From positions 1 to 11,640 of the forward strand of contig WLDA01000012.1 in assembly GCA_009705025.1 (NCBI GenBank): a stretch of 11,640 nt of DNA. Reading direction: 5' to 3'. A program made the position numbers and the translations under genes. The notes beneath the pieces are model-generated. The model saw only the letters and a program-made list of their open reading frames with translations, was not told the DNA's origin and ran no database searches. How positions within the stretch are numbered: the stretch's first letter is position 1; every line of letters begins with the position of its first letter. Shown piece by piece: positions 7,322 through 11,640 of the stretch. Source of the DNA: Actinomycetota bacterium. Lineage in GTDB: Bacteria; Actinomycetota; Actinomycetes; Nanopelagicales; Nanopelagicaceae.

Positions 7322-10300
7322 TTAGCTTGCGTCAGATTCACGCAGACGTTGCGAAATAACTTCAGTAACACCATCGCCACGCATCGTGACACCGTAGAGC
7401 GCATCAGCAATTTCCATTGTGCGCTTTTGGTGAGTAATAATGATCAATTGAGAACTTGCACGAAGTTCTTCCAAAATCACAAGCAGGCGACCAAGGTTTA
7501 CATCATCGAGTGCTGCTTCAACTTCATCGAGTACATAGAAAGGACTTGGACGCGCTTTGAAGATTGCGACAAGCATTGCTACAGCTGTAAGAGATTTTTC
7601 TCCGCCTGAAAGAAGTGAAAGGCGCTTGATTCTCTTTCCTGGAGGACGCGCTTCAACATCAACACCAGAGCTCAATGGATTATCTGGATCAGTCAAAATC
7701 AAGCGACCATCTCCACCAGGGAATAGTCGAGCAAAAATATCTTCGAAGTGCTTAGCGGTCTCTGTGTAAGCCTCCATGAAGATTTGTTGAACGCGGTCAT
7801 CAACTTCTTTGATGATGTCGAGCAAATCTTTCTTTGTGTTCTTCAAATCTTCCAACTGCTCTGCAAGGAATTTCAATCTTTCTTCAAGGGCTGTGAACTC
7901 TTCAAGTGCAAGTGGGTTCACTTTGCCGAGGAGAGCGAGTGAGCGCTCAGTTGCAGCGAGGCGCTTTTCTTGTTGATCACGGCGATATGGAACCATCTCA
8001 GTTGCAACAATCTCGCCTGTTTCAGTTTCAAAGAATGTAGGAACATCTTTATCTGGGCCGTATTCATTGACGAGTGAAGTGAGATCGATTCCGAACTCTT
8101 CAACTGTCTTTGCCTCAAGTGTTTCAATACGGAGTCGCTGTTCTGCTCGTGCAATCTCGTCGCGGTGAACACTAGAGGTAAGTTGATCAAGTTCAGCTGT
8201 TAGTTCGCGACCACGTGTTCGAATCGTAAGAGTTTCACCTTCGCGTGATGCACGTGATTCTTCAAGTCGTGCACGCTCTGTTGCAGCTTTGGCAATCGAG
8301 CGCTCAATATGAATGAGTGCTTCATATGCTGCTTCTGCAATTGCTTGAGAAATAAGCGCACCGCGTGCACGAGCACCACGACGAGAGACTGCGCGCTCTG
8401 ATGCTTCACGTTCTGCTTTTGCTGATGCTTCAAGGGCCGCAGCGCGCGCTCCAACGGAATCTACGCGCTCTTCAATTGTGCGCACTGCAAGACGTGCCTC
8501 AACTTCGACTGTTCGAGCTTGTGAAACCTTGTTACGCAAATCTTCGGTGTGTGAGTGATCTGGTTCGCTTACCTCACCGCGTTGCTCCAATTGCTTTTGA
8601 GCAATCGCTAAATCTTCTTCATCACGCGATTTCGCAGCGGATGCTTCTGTAATAGATGCTTGCAATCTTTCAACTTCTGCCATCGCAGATTTCATATGCT
8701 GGCCAGATACTGCGAGTTGCTCAGTAAGGGCTGCAATACGTGCATCTGATTCGTTGAGCTTAGATAGCGCAACATCGAATGCACTCTGCTTGTCGCCAAC
8801 TTCTGTTGTAACTGTTGAGATTTCAAATCGAAGTCGATCGCAATTATGAACAAGTGTTTCTAATTTCTTCTGAAGATCTTCAATCAAAGCCTTGATTTCA
8901 ATGAGTGAAGCTGAAGATTTTGATCCACCGCGTGCGCGTGAGGCGGAGAGAATGTCTCCATCTTTAGTTACGACAGTGAGTGTGGGATGTGAGCGCAAAA
9001 TATCTGCAGCATCGTTTGCACTCTCTGCAACGACGATATTGCTAAGAAGTGATGCTAAAAGATCACCAATACGACCGGAGCGAATATGCGCACTTACTGG
9101 AGTCAGTGAAGATGGAATCGAAATATTTGATGGAGCATGTCCAGGTTGATAGACCAGAACATCTGCTTGACCTAGATTTTCACTGCGCAAAGTGCGAAGG
9201 GCTGTTACTGCAGCGCTGAGATCTTGTACAACTACTGCATCTGCATATTGGCCAAGGGCAGCAGCAGCTGCACTCTCCCATCCTGAATCAATTTCAATAA
9301 GGGATGCGATGCTTCCAACAATTTGTACTCCGCGAGCATCGCGAATTAGCGCTGATGCACCATCTCGATTAGATGTTGTGAGTTGAAGTGCTTCTAACTT
9401 TGACTCAACAGAATTTCGTTCACGGTCTGCGCCACGCTCTGCCTCAACTAGGTCGGCAAGCTTCTTCTTTGAGAATTCAAGTGCATTTTTTGCACCTTCA
9501 AATTGTGAATCTAATCCAATTTCACCTGAATCAGCGCTTGCGATCTCTAACTCAAATGTTGAATATTCGCGACGTGCACTTTCAACTCGCTCCTGTGCAT
9601 CATCGCGAGCCTTTGTAAGTCGTGAGATTTCTTCAGCGATTGCCTCAAGACGTGCCGCCAATGATTTGATATGGCCTTCTTGGCGCGCAGTTCCTTCGCG
9701 AGCATCGGCGATAGCGCGCATTGCAGCAGCAATTGTGTCTTCATCAATTTTTAGAGCAGCCTCAGCAGTTGCAAGATCCTGTGTTGCTTTCGCTAAACCG
9801 GCTTGTGCATCAAGGACACTTTGTCGCAATGTATTTTCTTCATTGCGCAAAGTCTTTGCTTCAAGATCCATCGCTTCAGGATCGCGTCCTGCACTACGTG
9901 CTTCCTCTGCCTCTTCGGCCAAGAAACGTGAACGCTCTTGAGCCAAACTCTGAGTTCCACGGAATTTTTCACGTAATGAGTTCAAGTTATAAAAATTCTC
10001 TTGTGCGGCAACTAAAAGTGGTCCTTCATGCGCGCTCTGAGCATCGAGCGCTTCTTCGCGTGCACGCACTGATTCAAGTTCGGCATCAACAAGTGCGCGA
10101 CGCTCACGTAGCGCAGTCTCATCGGCAACTTCGGCATCGAGTGTTCTAGATAATGAAATGTAATCGTCAGCGAGCAAACGAAGTTTTGCATCTCGCAAGT
10201 CAGCTTGAATAGTTGCAGCTTTCTTTGCAACTTCTGCTTGCTTGCCCAGTGGGCGAAGTTGGCGACGAAGTTCAACAGTTAGGTCTTGCACACGCGCTAA

Positions 10301-10861
10301 ATTTGTCTGCATTGAATCGAGTTTGCGAAGTGCTTTCTCTTTACGCTTGCGATGCTTGAGCACGCCTGCCGCTTCTTCAATAAATCCACGTCGCTCTTCA
10401 GGAGTTGCCATCAAGATTGCATCGAGTTGACCCTGGCCAACGATCACGTGCATTTCGCGACCGATACCTGAATCGCTAAGTAGTTCTTGAATATCTAGAA
10501 GTCGGGATGCTTCACCATTGATTTGATATTCACTTTGCCCATTGCGGAAAAGAATTCGTGAAATTGTTACTTCGGTGTAATCAATTGGAAGCGATCCATC
10601 AGTGTTATCAATTGTTACTGATACTTCTGCGCGACCCAGTGGTGCACGACCTGAAGTTCCCGCGAAAATTACATCTTCCATCTTTCCGCCGCGAAGAGAC
10701 TTTGCGCCTTGCTCACCCATTACCCATGTGAGCGCGTCTACAACGTTGCTCTTACCGGAACCGTTAGGACCGACGACGCAAGTAATACCTGGTTCGAGGC
10801 GCAAGGTTGTGGCAGAGGCAAAGGACTTAAAGCCCTTGAGCGTCATACTCTTCAAATACAC
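7322..10861 (-). CDS. smc: Chromosome segregation protein SMC
   Basis: SMC is the ATPase core of the bacterial condensin that organises and segregates the chromosome, normally with ScpA and ScpB. The 1179-residue length is typical. The N-terminal ATPase lobe has Walker A GPNGSGKS (31-38) and a VGQGQLDAIL Q-loop region. Long Glu/Arg/Ala-rich coiled-coil arms (about 170-505 and 650-1000) flank a hinge (about 505-650) beginning near VQIVGSIASL. The C-terminal lobe has the ABC signature LLSGGEKS (1083-1090) and Walker B FYVLDE (1108-1113, catalytic E1113). The start is a GTG at 10861, giving the family-standard MYLKSMTLKGFKSFA; AGG lies 8 nt upstream. It follows rnc after 52 nt and precedes ftsY by 5 nt. 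Confidence 0.98.
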   Translation of the reverse strand: MYLKSMTLKGFKSFASATTLRLEPGITCVVGPNGSGKSNVVDALTWVMGEQGAKSLRGGKMEDVIFAGTSGRAPLGRAEVSVTIDNTDGSLPIDYTEVTISRILFRNGQSEYQINGEASRLLDIQELLSDSGIGREMHVIVGQGQLDAILMATPEERRGFIEEAAGVLKHRKRKEKALRKLDSMQTNLARVQDLTVELRRQLRPLGKQAEVAKKAATIQADLRDAKLRLLADDYISLSRTLDAEVADETALRERRALVDAELESVRAREEALDAQSAHEGPLLVAAQENFYNLNSLREKFRGTQSLAQERSRFLAEEAEEARSAGRDPEAMDLEAKTLRNEENTLRQSVLDAQAGLAKATQDLATAEAALKIDEDTIAAAMRAIADAREGTARQEGHIKSLAARLEAIAEEISRLTKARDDAQERVESARREYSTFELEIASADSGEIGLDSQFEGAKNALEFSKKKLADLVEAERGADRERNSVESKLEALQLTTSNRDGASALIRDARGVQIVGSIASLIEIDSGWESAAAAALGQYADAVVVQDLSAAVTALRTLRSENLGQADVLVYQPGHAPSNISIPSSLTPVSAHIRSGRIGDLLASLLSNIVVAESANDAADILRSHPTLTVVTKDGDILSASRARGGSKSSASLIEIKALIEDLQKKLETLVHNCDRLRFEISTVTTEVGDKQSAFDVALSKLNESDARIAALTEQLAVSGQHMKSAMAEVERLQASITEASAAKSRDEEDLAIAQKQLEQRGEVSEPDHSHTEDLRNKVSQARTVEVEARLAVRTIEERVDSVGARAAALEASAKAEREASERAVSRRGARARGALISQAIAEAAYEALIHIERSIAKAATERARLEESRASREGETLTIRTRGRELTAELDQLTSSVHRDEIARAEQRLRIETLEAKTVEEFGIDLTSLVNEYGPDKDVPTFFETETGEIVATEMVPYRRDQQEKRLAATERSLALLGKVNPLALEEFTALEERLKFLAEQLEDLKNTKKDLLDIIKEVDDRVQQIFMEAYTETAKHFEDIFARLFPGGDGRLILTDPDNPLSSGVDVEARPPGKRIKRLSLLSGGEKSLTAVAMLVAIFKARPSPFYVLDEVEAALDDVNLGRLLVILEELRASSQLIIITHQKRTMEIADALYGVTMRGDGVTEVISQRLRESDAS

Positions 10862-10913
10862 GCGGTAAACCTATCGCTTTACGCGTGCACTTTTGTTCTT
10901 CAACGCGAGCGCC

Positions 10914-11600
10914 TTAACCCTCGAGTTCTACTTCACTCTCTGCTTTCAAACGTTCGTATGCAGTGCGCGCGGCAACTTGTTCTGCTTCACGCTTACTTTT
11001 TCCGCCGCCTTCGCTAAGTGCAACTCCTGCAAGCATTGCTACAGCCATGAAATTCTTATCGTGATCTGGACCCTCTTCGCTAACAACATATTCAGGAACT
11101 CCACGACCAAGTGATGCAGCTAATTCTTGCAGCGCTGTTTTGCCATCTAATCCCGCACCTCGGGCAAGTGCACTCTCCATAGTTGAACGAATTAGGAGTC
11201 GAACTACTTGTGTACATTTTTCGAAACCAGAGTGCAAATAAATAGCGCCAATAAGTGCTTCTAGGGCATCTGCTAATAAGGAATTCTTATCGCGACCACC
11301 AGTTACTTCTTCGCCTTTACCAAGTCGAATGTATTTTCCAAGTTCTAATTCGCGTGCGATATCTGCAAGTGCGCGCATATTTACAATTCCAGAACGAAGT
11401 GGAGATAAACGACTCTCATCTAAATCTGGATAGCGAAGATAGAGCTCTTCAGTAACGATGAGACCTAATACAGAATCGCCTAAAAATTCCAGACGTTCGT
11501 TAGTCTCTTTTGCACCAGTCTCATATGCAAATGAGCGATGCGTAAATGCCAACTCGAGCAACGCAGGATCAATTTCAATCCCAAGACGCTGTGTTAGCAC
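10914..11600 (-). CDS. rnc: Ribonuclease III
   Basis: RNase III cleaves double-stranded RNA, processing rRNA precursors and some mRNAs. The 228-residue protein has the endonuclease domain (about 1-145) with signature NERLEFLGDSVLGL (34-47) and catalytic residues E38, D42, D111 and E114, followed by a double-stranded RNA-binding domain (about 152-219) starting DGKTALQEL and containing SEGGGKSKREAEQ. The start used is a GTG at 11600, 10 nt after the rpmF stop; an in-frame TAG lies 18 nt further upstream. A CTG at 11609 has a better-spaced purine stretch (AGAGG), so the exact start is uncertain by up to three codons. The rpmF-rnc order is typical of Actinobacteria. Confidence 0.96.
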   Translation of the reverse strand: MLTQRLGIEIDPALLELAFTHRSFAYETGAKETNERLEFLGDSVLGLIVTEELYLRYPDLDESRLSPLRSGIVNMRALADIARELELGKYIRLGKGEEVTGGRDKNSLLADALEALIGAIYLHSGFEKCTQVVRLLIRSTMESALARGAGLDGKTALQELAASLGRGVPEYVVSEEGPDHDKNFMAVAMLAGVALSEGGGKSKREAEQVAARTAYERLKAESEVELEG

Positions 11601-11610
11601 CGAACTCAGA

Positions 11611-11640
11611 TCAGACCTCTAGGACCTGGCGACGGTTATA
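11611..11640 (-). CDS. rpmF: 50S ribosomal protein L32, C-terminal fragment (runs off the right edge)
   Basis: The last nine codons before a TGA read YNRRQVLEV. This matches the usual C-terminus of actinobacterial L32 (a Tyr followed by a basic patch and QVL). L32 is a small zinc-ribbon-type protein of the large subunit. The call depends on this short peptide plus position, since rpmF commonly sits directly upstream of rnc. Confidence 0.7.
   Translation of the reverse strand, partial: YNRRQVLEV

Noticed and set aside
9721..10149. Plus-strand open frame of 142 codons opposite smc
   Set aside because: It lies entirely antisense to the well-supported SMC coiled-coil region, is rich in Leu/His/Gln/Arg as expected from the complement of that codon pattern, and has no recognisable domain.
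10862..10913. CGCGT/ACGCG arms in the rnc-smc gap as a terminator
   Set aside because: Only 5 bp with a loop of about 16 nt and no following T-run.

Overview
The window is one strand of a bacterial chromosome in which every supportable gene lies on the minus strand, so it reads right to left. The proteins resemble actinobacterial ones: the SMC N-terminus, an S16 with a long acidic tail, and the GlnK/GlnD pairing. The gene order, rpmF-rnc-smc-ftsY-amt-glnK-glnD-ffh-rpsP-khpA-rimM, is a classic actinobacterial arrangement. Base composition looks only moderate in GC, unlike Streptomyces or Mycobacterium. Together with the compact gaps and small proteins, this suggests a streamlined low-GC actinobacterium, for example the freshwater acI/Nanopelagicales type. 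That placement is inference.

Layout in transcription order (high to low coordinates): the end of rpmF (L32); rnc (RNase III); smc (chromosome condensation ATPase); ftsY (SRP receptor); a gap of about 100 bp; amt (ammonium channel); glnK (PII protein); glnD (PII-modifying enzyme); ffh (SRP GTPase); a gap of about 160 bp; rpsP (S16); khpA (KH-domain RNA-binding protein); and the first ten codons of rimM (16S rRNA processing). Gaps inside the groups are from -1 to 52 bp, which suggests long co-transcribed blocks. The two larger gaps, upstream of amt and upstream of rpsP, are the best places for internal promoters.

The genes form three functional groups: ribosome and RNA maturation (rpmF, rnc, rpsP, khpA, rimM), SRP-dependent membrane targeting (ftsY, ffh), and nitrogen sensing and ammonium uptake (amt, glnK, glnD), with smc for chromosome segregation. 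The nitrogen trio sits between the two SRP GTPase genes. Amt imports or gates ammonium, GlnK binds and regulates it, and GlnD is expected to modify GlnK at Tyr51.

No mobile element, CRISPR array, tRNA, rRNA or novel defence system is visible. The most interesting signal is at the glnK/glnD junction. A 7-bp hairpin spans the glnK stop codon. Just downstream, inside the first 21 codons of glnD, lies a very strong stem-loop (12 bp perfect, extendable to 19 bp) followed immediately by five T residues on the coding strand. It looks like an intrinsic terminator or attenuator embedded in a coding sequence, and could set the ratio of amt-glnK to glnD-ffh expression.
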